This document shows positions 1 to 9,344 of a stretch of DNA of 35,795 bases, one piece after another. The notes beneath the pieces are model-generated. The model was given only the letters and a program-made list of their open reading frames with translations, did not search any database and had not been told where the DNA came from. Position numbers and translations under genes: made by a program. The stretch lies in contig JACPCF010000063.1 of the NCBI GenBank assembly GCA_016179965.1, positions 1 to 35,795 of the forward strand. The letters are read 5' to 3'. This stretch comes from Candidatus Rokuibacteriota bacterium. GTDB lineage: Bacteria; Methylomirabilota; Methylomirabilia; Rokubacteriales; CSP1-6. Each line of letters starts with the position of its first letter. Within the stretch, counting starts at the first letter, position 1.

Positions 1-390
1 AAGCTCCTTCTCCCCGAGGAGGGGAGCGAGGCGGTCCGCCGCCTCTGGGGGCGGTGGGTCAGCCAGGCCGTGGAGGTCGTCGCGCCGTTTCTCCTCGCCT
101 CTGAGGTTCCCTCGGTGCTGCGAAACACATTGTTTCGAGGAGAGCTTCCCCCGGAGGCGGGCGAGGCCGCCGTCGTCGCGTTTCGAACCCAGGAAATCTC
201 CCTCTCGCACCCGGATGGCATGGATGAAAGAACGTGGGAACTTGCCAAACAGGGGAACCTTCCCACGTGTTATGACGCGGCCTACCTCGCGCTGGCCGAG
301 CTCATGGAAGCCGAGCTTTGGACGGCTGACCGCCGGTTCGCCACCGCCCTTCGAAAGAAAGCGCGGAGAGTCCGACTTATTGGTCGCTGA
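1..390 (+). CDS. PIN-domain (VapC-like) protein, 5' truncated by window edge
   Basis: Frame open from base 1; C-terminal PIN motif CYDAAYLALAELMEAELWTADRRF. Confidence 0.75.
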   Translation, partial: KLLLPEEGSEAVRRLWGRWVSQAVEVVAPFLLASEVPSVLRNTLFRGELPPEAGEAAVVAFRTQEISLSHPDGMDERTWELAKQGNLPTCYDAAYLALAELMEAELWTADRRFATALRKKARRVRLIGR

Positions 391-483
391 CAAGCAGTCG
401 CGGAGGAGCCGGAGCTCGCGCTCACTTGAGGGGGAGCTCTCCGTGGTCAAGGGAACCGAGAAGTAGTAAGTTGGGTGGCGTCC

Positions 484-1224
484 ATGGGCCAGATCGAGCT
501 TCAGTTCCTGGGGTCGGGCGACGCGTTCGGGAGCGGGGGGCGCTTTCAGACCTGCCTGCTCGTCCGGGGCGAAGGCGGCGCCTTGCTCATCGACTGCGGC
601 GCCTCTTCGCTGATCGCGATGAAGCGTGCCGGCGTGGATCCGGGGGAGATCGGCTGGGTCCTCCTGACTCATCTGCACGGGGATCACTTCGGCGGGGTCC
701 CGTTCATGGTGCTGGACGCCCAGTTCAGCCGAAGAACGCGTCCCCTTGTCATCGCCGGGCCGCCGGGGACGCGGGCGCGGGTGGAGGCCGCGATGGAGGT
801 GTTCTTCCCGAACTCGACCCGCGTCGCCCGCCGCTTCACCACCGAGTTTGTCGAGCTTGCCGAGCGCGTGGCCACTCAGGTCGGGCCGGTGACGGTCACG
901 CCGTTTGAAGTCGCCCATGCGAGCGGAGCGCCATCCTATGCCCTGCGCGTCGAGTACGACAGGAAGATCATTGTGTACTCGGGCGACACCGAATGGACCG
1001 AGAGCCTGGTGGAGGCGGCGCGCGGGGCGGATCTCTTTGTCTGCGAGGCGTACTTCTTCGACAAGAAGATCAAGTACCACCTGGATTACGCGACGCTGAG
1101 GGATCAACGGAAGCGGCTCGAATGTTCGCGGATCATCCTGACCCACATGAGCCAGGACATGCTGGATCGGCTGGACGAGTCCGAGATGGAGTACGCCACC
1201 GACGGCCAGATCGTTGTCCTCTAG
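484..1224 (+). CDS. MBL-fold metallo-hydrolase (RNase Z-like)
   Basis: LLTHLHGDHFGG metal-binding motif, YSGDTEW, LTHMSQDM; ATG at 484 preferred over GTG 475. Confidence 0.85.
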   Translation: MGQIELQFLGSGDAFGSGGRFQTCLLVRGEGGALLIDCGASSLIAMKRAGVDPGEIGWVLLTHLHGDHFGGVPFMVLDAQFSRRTRPLVIAGPPGTRARVEAAMEVFFPNSTRVARRFTTEFVELAERVATQVGPVTVTPFEVAHASGAPSYALRVEYDRKIIVYSGDTEWTESLVEAARGADLFVCEAYFFDKKIKYHLDYATLRDQRKRLECSRIILTHMSQDMLDRLDESEMEYATDGQIVVL

Positions 1225-1237
1225 GAGGGAAGCGCCA

Positions 1238-1813
1238 ATGCGGCCTGAGCAGATCAAGGCGCGCGAGTATTTCCAGCAGAAGGGCACGCTCCTCCCGGGG
1301 CGGCAGATCCACGAGCGCGTGCGGGCGGCGTTCGCGGTGACCGAGGAGTTTCTGGCCGGCGTCTCCGAGTTGGATGCCCGGCAGCGGGCGGCGCCGGGCG
1401 AGTGGTGCGTCCAGGAGGTGGTGGATCACCTCGTGGAATCGCACCGCCCGAGCGTCGAGGAGCTGCGCTGCCTCCTCCGCGGCGAGCGGCCGACGGGAGG
1501 CCCGGTACCTGCCAGCCTTCAGTCGAAGGCGCCGCTCGACCGCCCCTGGCCGGAGCTCGTCGGCGGGCTAAAGCGGCTCCACTCCGAAGCGCTCAGGCTT
1601 CTCGCCGGGGTGCCGGAAGGGTTGGGCATGGAGGCGAAGGCCCCCATCGTCATGGTGGTCAACGCGAAGAACCCCGACGGGAGCGAGAGCCCGCTCCACT
1701 GGATCGAGGACCTCGACTGGAAGGCGTACTCGGCGGTGATCTTCCGCCTCCACGAGATCGACCACCTGAATCAGGCCAAGCGCGCCCTGAAGGCCGCTAA
1801 ACGCGAGATCTGA
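1238..1813 (+). CDS. DinB-like superfamily protein
   Basis: AAPGEWCVQEVVDHLVESH and FRLHEIDHLNQAKR, typical of the DinB_2 fold. Confidence 0.75.
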   Translation: MRPEQIKAREYFQQKGTLLPGRQIHERVRAAFAVTEEFLAGVSELDARQRAAPGEWCVQEVVDHLVESHRPSVEELRCLLRGERPTGGPVPASLQSKAPLDRPWPELVGGLKRLHSEALRLLAGVPEGLGMEAKAPIVMVVNAKNPDGSESPLHWIEDLDWKAYSAVIFRLHEIDHLNQAKRALKAAKREI

Positions 1814-1861
1814 TCCCCATCTGCGTTGCCCCCTCACCTTGATCCTCTCCCCCTCACCCTG

Positions 1862-1897
1862 CCTCTCCCCACCGGGGAGAGGAGAAGAGGTGAGGGG
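1862..1897. repeat. Intergenic palindromic repeat, copy 1 (CCTCTCCCCaccGGGGAGAGGAGAAGAGGTGAGGGG)
   Basis: 9-bp perfect inverted repeat with 3-nt loop; 34/36 identical by eye to 18343..18378. Confidence 0.8.
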
Positions 1898-1913
1898 CGT
1901 CGGGTGGGGGTCG

Positions 1914-3095
1914 TCAGCGGGCGAACTCTTCTTTCGCCTTTCTCAGCTCCTCCGGCGAGGCCAGCAGGTCGAGCGCCGTCATCGCGAGCGCCTTGGCCGC
2001 GGCCACCATCCCCGTGCGCGCCAGCGGGGACTTCGCCCATTCGGCGAACTCGCGCGAATGCCCCGGGACCCCGTTGGGCGCGATCCGGATGTAGGGATGG
2101 ATCGTCGGGATCGCCTGGCTCACATTGCCGCAGTCGGTGGAGCCATAGCCGGCCTCCGTGTCCTCCGGGTCCACGGGGAAGTCGATCCGCGCGAGGTTCT
2201 TCTCGAACAGCGCGGCCAGACTGAAGTTCGGCTTCAGCGGCTCCTCCATCGTCGGGTCCACCGTGACGGTGACGCTGCAGCCGGTCGCCGTCGCCGCCCC
2301 CTGAGCGCACCCTTCGAAGCGCCGGAGGAGTTCTTTTAGGTATTCCTTGTTCGGGGAGCGAAGGTAGAAGGCGGCGGCGGTGTACTCGGGGATGATGTTG
2401 GGCTTGTCGCCGCCGTGGGTGATGACGCCGTGGACGCGGGCGTCGGGCCGGAGCTGCTGGCGCATGGCGTCCAGCCCGACGAAGAGCTGGATCACGGCGT
2501 TCAGCGCGTTGGCGCCCCGCCACGGCCAGGAGGAGGCGTGGGCGGCCTTGCCGTGGAACTCCGCCTTGACCTTGATGATCCCGAGACTCGGCCGCCAGAT
2601 CTGAGTGCCGCAGCGCGGGTGGATCATCAGGGCCGCCTCGACGCCCTTGAACGCCCCGGCCTCCAGGAGGCGCACCTTGCCCGCCCCTCCTTCCTCCGCC
2701 GGCGTGCCGATCACCTGGATGGTTCCCGGGAAGGGGATGGTCTTCAGGGCCACGGCCAGCGCCGCGCCGGCCCCGCAGCCGGAGGCCGCGATGACGTTGT
2801 GGCCGCAGGCGTGGCCGATCTTCGGCAGGGCGTCGTACTCGGCCATGATGGCGATCGTGGGCCCGGGCGCGCTGCCCGGGACGGTGGCGCGAAACGCCGT
2901 CGGCAGGCCCCCCACGCCGCGCTCCACCTTGAGACCCTTCTGCTCCAGGAACTCGGTGAGCCAGGCGGCGGCCTTCTGCTCCTCGTAGCAGAGCTCGGGG
3001 TTGGCGTGGAGCCGGTGGGAGATCGCCTCGAGCTCGTCGGCCAGCGCGTCAAGGGCGCGGCAGACCTTTGTCTTCAATTCGTCGGTGGTTGCCAT
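1914..3095 (-). CDS. M20 family amidohydrolase/peptidase
   Basis: SHRLHANPEL, GHACGHNVIAA, GTPAEEGGAGKVRLLEAG; paralogous to 8134..9303. Confidence 0.9.
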   Translation of the reverse strand: MATTDELKTKVCRALDALADELEAISHRLHANPELCYEEQKAAAWLTEFLEQKGLKVERGVGGLPTAFRATVPGSAPGPTIAIMAEYDALPKIGHACGHNVIAASGCGAGAALAVALKTIPFPGTIQVIGTPAEEGGAGKVRLLEAGAFKGVEAALMIHPRCGTQIWRPSLGIIKVKAEFHGKAAHASSWPWRGANALNAVIQLFVGLDAMRQQLRPDARVHGVITHGGDKPNIIPEYTAAAFYLRSPNKEYLKELLRRFEGCAQGAATATGCSVTVTVDPTMEEPLKPNFSLAALFEKNLARIDFPVDPEDTEAGYGSTDCGNVSQAIPTIHPYIRIAPNGVPGHSREFAEWAKSPLARTGMVAAAKALAMTALDLLASPEELRKAKEEFAR

Positions 3096-3112
3096 ATGGT
3101 CTCACCGTCGGG

Positions 3113-3317
3113 CTATTTGCCGTTGTCGCGCTCGAAGCGGGTCTTGTACGTCTTGTTCAGATCCTCGACCCCGTCGATGTACTTGATGGTGCTCCAGGTC
3201 GCGCGGGCGGCTCCGCGCATCGCGTAGTAGAGGGTCTCCATGATCTCGTCCTCGGTGGCGCCGGCTTGCTTCGCGGCCGCGAAGCGTCCCGGCACTCAGG
3301 AGGTGCAGCCGAGCCAT
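3113..3317 (-). pseudogene. Truncated carboxymuconolactone decarboxylase (AhpD-like) C-terminal fragment
   Basis: RFAAAKQAGATEDEIMETLYYAMRGAARATWSTIKYIDG resembles a CMD C-terminal helix pair; the N-terminal half is absent. Confidence 0.5.
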
Positions 3318-3335
3318 TATACCCGATGCGATCGC

Positions 3336-4199
3336 TCAGCGGGCCAGCGCCACGCAGGCCACCCCCGCCAGGATGACCGCCGCGCCCAGGAGCCGCGGAC
3401 CCAACCGGCCCTCGCCGAGCCAGAGGCTCCCGATAATCGCCGAGAACACGATCGAAAGCTCGCGCGCGGCGACCACGTAGCCAGTTTTGGAGAGGCGGAA
3501 GGCGAACAGCACCAGGAGGTAGGCCGTGAGGTTCATGGCGGAGGCGACGAGGATCGCGCGCCAGTTCATCGCCCATTCCCGGCGCAGCGCGTCCCGCTGG
3601 ACGAGGATGGCCGGGAGGAGAACGAGGCTCGAGCCTAGACCCAGGAGCGTGATGTACGGGAGCGGATGGAGGCGGGCAACGCCGGCCTTGTCCACCAGCG
3701 AGTAGGCGGCGACGGTGAGGCCGGTCAGGAGCGCCCACCCCGTGCCGGCTCCCACCGAGCGCGACGGAGAGGCCACTGCGCTCACAACCCCAGGCGTCAG
3801 GTGGAGGGCGATGATCCCGAGGACGACCAGCACCACGCCGGCCGTTCCCAGGGGTGAGAGGCGCTCGTCCAGCAGAGGCAGCGCCAGGAGCGGCACCAGC
3901 ACCACCCCGAGCCCCCGGGCGATGGGGTACACGAGCGAGAACTCCCCCCATCGGTATGCGCGCCCGAGAGCGAAGAAGTAGAACGCGTGGAGGAAGATGG
4001 TCGCGACCACGAACGGCGCTGCGCCGGGGGGGAGTCCCTGGTTTCGGGGCCAGAGGGCGAATGGCCCGAGGAGGAGCGTGGCGAGGGAAACCGACGACCA
4101 GAGAAACGCGAGCTGGTTCTGGGCCCGCTTGGTGAGGGCGTTCCAGATCGAATGGAGGACGGCGGCGCCGATCACCAGCGCGAGGGCCGTGCCCGTCAT
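3336..4199 (-). CDS. EamA/DMT family transporter
   Basis: About 10 hydrophobic segments; EamA-like repeats ending AAVILAGVACVALAR. Confidence 0.85.
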   Translation of the reverse strand: MTGTALALVIGAAVLHSIWNALTKRAQNQLAFLWSSVSLATLLLGPFALWPRNQGLPPGAAPFVVATIFLHAFYFFALGRAYRWGEFSLVYPIARGLGVVLVPLLALPLLDERLSPLGTAGVVLVVLGIIALHLTPGVVSAVASPSRSVGAGTGWALLTGLTVAAYSLVDKAGVARLHPLPYITLLGLGSSLVLLPAILVQRDALRREWAMNWRAILVASAMNLTAYLLVLFAFRLSKTGYVVAARELSIVFSAIIGSLWLGEGRLGPRLLGAAVILAGVACVALAR

Positions 4200-4211
4200 C
4201 GCGACAGGGAG

Positions 4212-5327
4212 CTAGAGGGCGTAGAGGCTCCGGGCATTGCCGGCCAGGATCTGTCCGGCCAGGTCGCGGGCCTCCTCGAGCCGGCACTGGCCGCGCTCCA
4301 CGAGCCAGCCGAGCGCCTCTCCCAGGGTCGCCCGGGCCCAGTCGGCGCTCAGCGCGTAGAGTTCGGGGAGGGCGCCGAGGTCCGAGCCATACATGAGCTT
4401 GCTCGCCGGGGCGAGTGAGAGCACCTCGACCAGCGGCGGGATCGCTCCGGCTCCGAGGAAGGGCAGCGCCAGGGAGAGATCCACGAAGACCTGAGGCCAC
4501 ACGGCGGCCATGAAGGCGGCCTCCCGGAAGTACGGATAGGCCAGGTGCAGGAGCACGAGCCGGAGGGGGTTCCAGCGTCCATCGTCGAGGATCGGCTGGA
4601 GCAAGAGCGGGTTCGCCTGCGGGAGTTCGATGTCCGGGTCCCCCATCCCGGCGTGAACCTGGAAGGGGAGCCCGGTCTCGGCCGCCACTGTCAGCGCGAG
4701 AAGAAAGAGCGTGTCGAGGAGCGGCTTCTCCGTCAGACGCGTCGGGCCGCCCGCGTGGGCGCGCGCGACGGCCGCGCGATAGGCCGCTTCGGCGCTGGCG
4801 CCCGGCCACTCCCGCACCGCGAGGCCGGATCGGTAGGCGATGATCGATTTGAGCGCCACGCTGCGGGCCCGCGCGGCGGCGATTTCCTGGCAGAACGCTT
4901 CCAGAAACTCCGCGTACGTAAGGGCCTTCGGGAGGAGCGCTTCCGCGCAGCTCTCGATCCGGAAGACTTCGTGGATCGCGCAGGGCAGGAGGCGGCGCAT
5001 CTCGGCGAGCGGCATGGCCCCGGGGGGGTAGCCCGTATCCACCAGGAGGGCGCTCACGCGGCTCTCCGAAAGAAGGCGGCCCGCCTCGGCGGCCCCGACG
5101 ACCTTCCGGGTGCCGAGGATCGCCTCCGGGGTCTCCTCGCAGTCCAGGCGGCGGGCCAGCTCGCGGAGGGCCCGCCGGCAGTAGAGCGTGTAGGGGACGT
5201 GGTCGGCCATACTTCCGGGGCGTCCCTCGGTGAAGAGATCGAGGAATTCCCCGGGGGACACTTTCCATGGATCGGCACGCAAAGGGTGGCAGTGTCCATC
5301 CACCACAGGCAGGCCCGAGAGGTCCAA
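4212..5327 (-). CDS. Amidohydrolase family protein (FluG N-terminal type)
   Basis: VVDGHCHPL, GLPFQVHAGMGDPD, KLMYGSDLGALPELYAL. Confidence 0.85.
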   Translation of the reverse strand: MDLSGLPVVDGHCHPLRADPWKVSPGEFLDLFTEGRPGSMADHVPYTLYCRRALRELARRLDCEETPEAILGTRKVVGAAEAGRLLSESRVSALLVDTGYPPGAMPLAEMRRLLPCAIHEVFRIESCAEALLPKALTYAEFLEAFCQEIAAARARSVALKSIIAYRSGLAVREWPGASAEAAYRAAVARAHAGGPTRLTEKPLLDTLFLLALTVAAETGLPFQVHAGMGDPDIELPQANPLLLQPILDDGRWNPLRLVLLHLAYPYFREAAFMAAVWPQVFVDLSLALPFLGAGAIPPLVEVLSLAPASKLMYGSDLGALPELYALSADWARATLGEALGWLVERGQCRLEEARDLAGQILAGNARSLYAL

Positions 5328-5330
5328 CTC

Positions 5331-5888
5331 TTACCGCTCGATTCGCCAGAGGTAGAGGATGTGCTCCTCCCCTCTATTGGAGGATATCCGCACGACGCGA
5401 GCTGGATCCCAGTCGCCCATGTCGTGCATGTGTGAGATCACTCGCGCTCCGGGCCGAAGTTGCCTCTGAAGGGAAGGGCGCAGCCGCAGATTGGCCTCCC
5501 GCGTCAGGTACAAGGTGACCACCGTGGCGGGGGAGACATCCACAGTGAGCGCATCCTCCGGGACGAAGCTCACGAGATGATCCACCTTTTCCCGCCTCGC
5601 ATTGCGCTCCGAAAACCACACGAGGCGGGGATCGATCTCCACCCCCACCCCTCGCGCTCCATACCGCTTGGCGGCCCGGATCACGATGCGCCCATCTCCC
5701 GAGCCGAGGTCGTAGAGAACATCGTCCTTGGTCACCTCGGCGAGCTCCAGCATCCGCTCCACCACCTCCAGGGGAGTTGGAACGTACTCGCCGAGGTTGG
5801 GCGCATCCCGCACAGTCGCCGCTGAGCAGCCTACGCCCAGCAGCAGAATGAGCGGAGCAGCCAGGGCCGGAGGGTTCGGCCTCGGCAC
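5331..5888 (-). CDS. SAM-dependent methyltransferase with N-terminal lipoprotein-like signal
   Basis: VLYDLGSGDGRIVIRAAKRYGARGVGVEIDP (SAM motif I/II); GTG start; PPALAAPLILLLGVGC lipobox-like. Confidence 0.8.
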   Translation of the reverse strand: MPRPNPPALAAPLILLLGVGCSAATVRDAPNLGEYVPTPLEVVERMLELAEVTKDDVLYDLGSGDGRIVIRAAKRYGARGVGVEIDPRLVWFSERNARREKVDHLVSFVPEDALTVDVSPATVVTLYLTREANLRLRPSLQRQLRPGARVISHMHDMGDWDPARVVRISSNRGEEHILYLWRIER

Positions 5889-5889
5889 G

Positions 5890-7230
5890 TCAGTATTTGT
5901 AGAAGTGGTGCTCGATCTCGAAGGCGACGTCCTTGCCCTCGAAACCGCGGACCTCCGACCGCTTGACCGCGATGTACTCCTTCGCGAGCACATCGCCGAG
6001 CGCCGGCCGCAGGACCTCGTCCCGCTCCAGAGCGTCCAGCGCCTGGGCGAGCGTCGCGGGGAGGCGGCGGATCCCCCGGCGCTTCCGCTCGGTCTCCGTG
6101 AGAGTGTCCGGATCCACGAGCGCCGGCTCTCCCGGGTCCAGCTTCCGTTCGAGGCCGTCGAGGCCCGCGGCGAGGAGACCCCCCAGCGCCAGGTAGGGAT
6201 TGTTGGACGGGTCGCACGGCTTCAGCTCCAGATTGGTGGACTCCATTTCGAGACCCCGGCGCTTGGAGGGGATCCGGATCGCGGCCTCACGGTTGTCCGG
6301 GCCCCAGGCGGTATAGGCGCTGGACCAGAAGCGCGGCTGGAGGCGGCGGTAGGAGTTCACCGTCGGGGCCGTCAGCGCGACGAGCGCTGGCAGGTGAGCG
6401 AGGACGCCGCCGACGAAGGCATAGCCCGCTTCCGAGAGGCCGTAGCGCCCCTTGGGATCGTGGAAGTGATTCTTCCCATCCTTGAGCCCCCAGAGGCTGA
6501 AGTGAACGTGGCTCCCATTCCCGGCCTGGTCGGGGAACGGCTTGGGGGCGAAAGAGGCGAGGAGACCGTGCTGCCAGGCGACGCCCCGCGCAGTGTCGCG
6601 CAGCGTGATCTGGTTGTCTGCGGCGTGGAGGGCATCGGCGAACCGCACCGGCAGCTCCTGTTGGCCGGGGCCTAGCTCGGCGTAGTACTGCTCCGGATAG
6701 ACTCCCTGCGCCTGCAAGGCTTCGATGATCTCCAGCATCAGCGGCGCCGCCGAGTCCATCCCGATCGAGGAGAAGCACGGGCTCCGATCGAGCGGGACCC
6801 GGTCCTGCGTGGCGAGCGTGAACTCGTTCTCGAAGGCCGCCTTGAGCGTCACGCCCGCGCTTCGGGCACGGGCGATCATCCGCTTGAGGAAGGTGCGGGT
6901 GCAGGCCCCCCACGGCTCCCCCTCGAGCGTCACCATCTCGCAGAGAAGCCGGGCGGTCTTTGCCACGTAGGGGAGGACCGCGAAGGTCTCCGGGTCCGGC
7001 ATGAGGCGGATCTCCCCCACGGGGCCGAAGGAACCCTCCGGCACGAGCTGGTCCAACATGTTGAAGGACTGCATGGCCACGGTGAGGCCGATCCCCGATT
7101 CCAGGTAGGAGGGGAGAAACCGGGAGTGGCAAGCCTTGCCCCGGATCACGCCGTCGTTGCCGCAGTACAGGAACCGGACTAGCTCGACCTTCCGGCGGCG
7201 GACCGTCTTGATGATCTGCTGCCGCTGCAT
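5890..7230 (-). CDS. Glutamine synthetase family protein
   Basis: FENEFTL, GNGSHVHFSLWG, NSYRRLQPRFWSSAYTAWGPDNREAAIRIP; ATG at 7230, upstream part of the 635-aa ORF not supported. Confidence 0.9.
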   Translation of the reverse strand: MQRQQIIKTVRRRKVELVRFLYCGNDGVIRGKACHSRFLPSYLESGIGLTVAMQSFNMLDQLVPEGSFGPVGEIRLMPDPETFAVLPYVAKTARLLCEMVTLEGEPWGACTRTFLKRMIARARSAGVTLKAAFENEFTLATQDRVPLDRSPCFSSIGMDSAAPLMLEIIEALQAQGVYPEQYYAELGPGQQELPVRFADALHAADNQITLRDTARGVAWQHGLLASFAPKPFPDQAGNGSHVHFSLWGLKDGKNHFHDPKGRYGLSEAGYAFVGGVLAHLPALVALTAPTVNSYRRLQPRFWSSAYTAWGPDNREAAIRIPSKRRGLEMESTNLELKPCDPSNNPYLALGGLLAAGLDGLERKLDPGEPALVDPDTLTETERKRRGIRRLPATLAQALDALERDEVLRPALGDVLAKEYIAVKRSEVRGFEGKDVAFEIEHHFYKY

Positions 7231-7241
7231 GCTTCCCGCGC

Positions 7242-8129
7242 TCAGAGGGACCGACCGGTCAGCAGGCGGTAGGCTTCGAGGTACTTCTCTGTGGTCCGGC
7301 GCACCACCTCGGGGGGGAGCGGCGGCGCCGGCGGCTGCTTGTTCCAGGTGAGCGTCTCCAGGTAGTCGCGGACGTACTGCTTGTCGAAGGAGGGCGGCGA
7401 CATCCCCGGCGCGTACTCCGACGCGGGCCAGAAGCGCGAGGAGTCCGGGGTGAGGACTTCGTCCACCAGGAGGATCTCGCCGCCGGCGCGGCCGAACTCG
7501 AACTTGGTGTCGGCGATGATGATCCCGCGCGTGGCGGCGTAGTCGGCGGCGCGCGTGTACACGGCGAGGGTGAGCCGCTTCAGAGTGGCCGTCACCTCCG
7601 CGCCCGCGGCCTTGGCCATCTCGACCTCGGAGATGTTCTGGTCGTGTCCCGACTCGGCTTTCGTGGCCGGCGTGAAGATTGCTTGTGGCAGCTTTTCGGC
7701 TTCTCGCAGGCCGGCAGGGAGAGGGATCCCGCAGACCTCGCCGGTCTTCTGGTACTCCTTCCAACCGGAACCCGCCAGGTAGCCGCGTGCCACGCACTCG
7801 AAGGGCACGACCGCGGCCCGTCTCACCAGCATGGAGCGGCCCTCGAGCTGCGCGGCGTACTTCCTGAGCGGCGCCGGGTAGCGGGCGACGTCAGCGGTGA
7901 TCAGGTGGCTGGGGACGACGTCCCGGATCAGGTCGAGCCAGAAGAGGGTCAGCGCGGTGAGGACCCGGCCCTTCTCCGGGATCGCGTTCGGGAGCACGAC
8001 GTCGAAGGCCGAGATCCGGTCGGTGGCGACGATGAGGAGTCGGTCCCCCTCGACGGCGTACACGTCGCGGACCTTCCCGCGCCGCACAAGAGGCAGGTCC
8101 GGGAACGAGGTCTGGACGACGGTGGCCAT
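7242..8129 (-). CDS. purC: Phosphoribosylaminoimidazole-succinocarboxamide synthase
   Basis: RRGKVRDVYAVEGDRLLIVATDRISAFDVVLPNAIPEKG; IIIADTKFEFG; VDEVLTPDSSRFWP. Confidence 0.95.
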   Translation of the reverse strand: MATVVQTSFPDLPLVRRGKVRDVYAVEGDRLLIVATDRISAFDVVLPNAIPEKGRVLTALTLFWLDLIRDVVPSHLITADVARYPAPLRKYAAQLEGRSMLVRRAAVVPFECVARGYLAGSGWKEYQKTGEVCGIPLPAGLREAEKLPQAIFTPATKAESGHDQNISEVEMAKAAGAEVTATLKRLTLAVYTRAADYAATRGIIIADTKFEFGRAGGEILLVDEVLTPDSSRFWPASEYAPGMSPPSFDKQYVRDYLETLTWNKQPPAPPLPPEVVRRTTEKYLEAYRLLTGRSL

Positions 8130-8133
8130 GCCG

Positions 8134-9303
8134 CTACTTGGGCGCCGTGAACTCGTCCTTCGCCCGGCGGACGAGGGCTGGGTCGGCGAGGAGGTCGGCC
8201 GTGGTCATGGCCAGCGTCTTCGCCGCCGTCACGAGCCCCTGGCGGGCCAGCGGCTTCACCGCGGCCTCGGCGAAGGCCCGCGAGTGGATGGGCGTCCCGT
8301 TCTCGGCGATCTTGATGTACGGCTGGATCGCCGGCATCACCTGGCTCACGTTGCCGATGTCCGACGAGCCGAGGCGGTTGGGGTCCGGCGCCTCGGGGGT
8401 GACTCCGAGCCGCTCCAGGTTGGCCTTGAAGACGCCGAGGAGGGTCTCGTTGCGCTTCATCGGCTCGTAGATGGTCGGCAGCTGGACCGTCCGGAGCTGG
8501 GCCCCCGTCGCTCGAGCCGCGCCCTCGGCGCAGGCGACCACCTTCCGATAGACCTCCCACATGTACTCGAGCGTCGCGGCGCGCACGTAGAAGGTGGCGG
8601 AGGCGGCCTCGGGGATGATGTTGGGCGCCTGGCCGCCGTTGGTGATGATCCCGTGGATCCTCACGTCCGGGCGCACCTGCTGGCGGAGGGCGCTGATCGC
8701 GTTGAAGGTCTGGATGACCGCGTCCAGCGCGTTGACGCCCTGCCACGGGTCCGCCGCGGCGTGGGCGGCCTGGCCGGTAAAGTCGAAGTTCACGCGCACG
8801 ATTCCCAGGAGGTCCGCGTGGAGGACGTTCCGGTCGAGGCCGTGGATCATCATGGCGCAGTCCACGTCCTTGAAGACCCCGCCCTCGATGAGCTTCATCT
8901 TGCCGCCGCCGCCCTCCTCGGCGGGCGTGCCAACGACCTGGATGCGCCCCTTGGGCAGTTGCCCCCGCACCGCGGCCAGCGCCGCGCCCGCGCCGGCGCC
9001 CGAGGTGGCGATGACGTTGTGGCCGCAGGCGTGGCCGATCCCGGGGAGCGCGTCGTACTCGCAGAGGATCGCGATGGTCGGCCCCTCGCCCGTCTCGATG
9101 GTGGCGCGGAAGGCGGTCTCCACCCCCGCCACGCCCTTTTCCACCTTGAAGCCCTTGGCGGCGAGGAACTCCGAGAGCCAGCCGGAGGCCTTCACCTCCT
9201 GGTAGCCCAGCTCGGGGTTGGCGTGAATCCGGTGAGAGAGGGATTCCAGCTCGTCGGCCAGGCCGTCCACAGCGCGGCCGATCGCATCTTTTAACGCGCT
9301 CAT
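8134..9303 (-). CDS. M20 family amidohydrolase/peptidase (second copy)
   Basis: SHRIHANPELGYQEVKA, GIGHACGHNVIATSGAGAGAALA; RBS AAGGAGG before ATG 9303. Confidence 0.9.
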   Translation of the reverse strand: MSALKDAIGRAVDGLADELESLSHRIHANPELGYQEVKASGWLSEFLAAKGFKVEKGVAGVETAFRATIETGEGPTIAILCEYDALPGIGHACGHNVIATSGAGAGAALAAVRGQLPKGRIQVVGTPAEEGGGGKMKLIEGGVFKDVDCAMMIHGLDRNVLHADLLGIVRVNFDFTGQAAHAAADPWQGVNALDAVIQTFNAISALRQQVRPDVRIHGIITNGGQAPNIIPEAASATFYVRAATLEYMWEVYRKVVACAEGAARATGAQLRTVQLPTIYEPMKRNETLLGVFKANLERLGVTPEAPDPNRLGSSDIGNVSQVMPAIQPYIKIAENGTPIHSRAFAEAAVKPLARQGLVTAAKTLAMTTADLLADPALVRRAKDEFTAPK

Positions 9304-9344
9304 ATTCGTTGTGCCTCCTTGAACGGCGAGAGCCTACCACACGG

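Noticed and set aside
3157-5268. 703-aa minus-strand ORF
   Set aside because: Out of frame over the amidohydrolase and EamA genes; Arg/Gly/Pro-rich, no domain signature.
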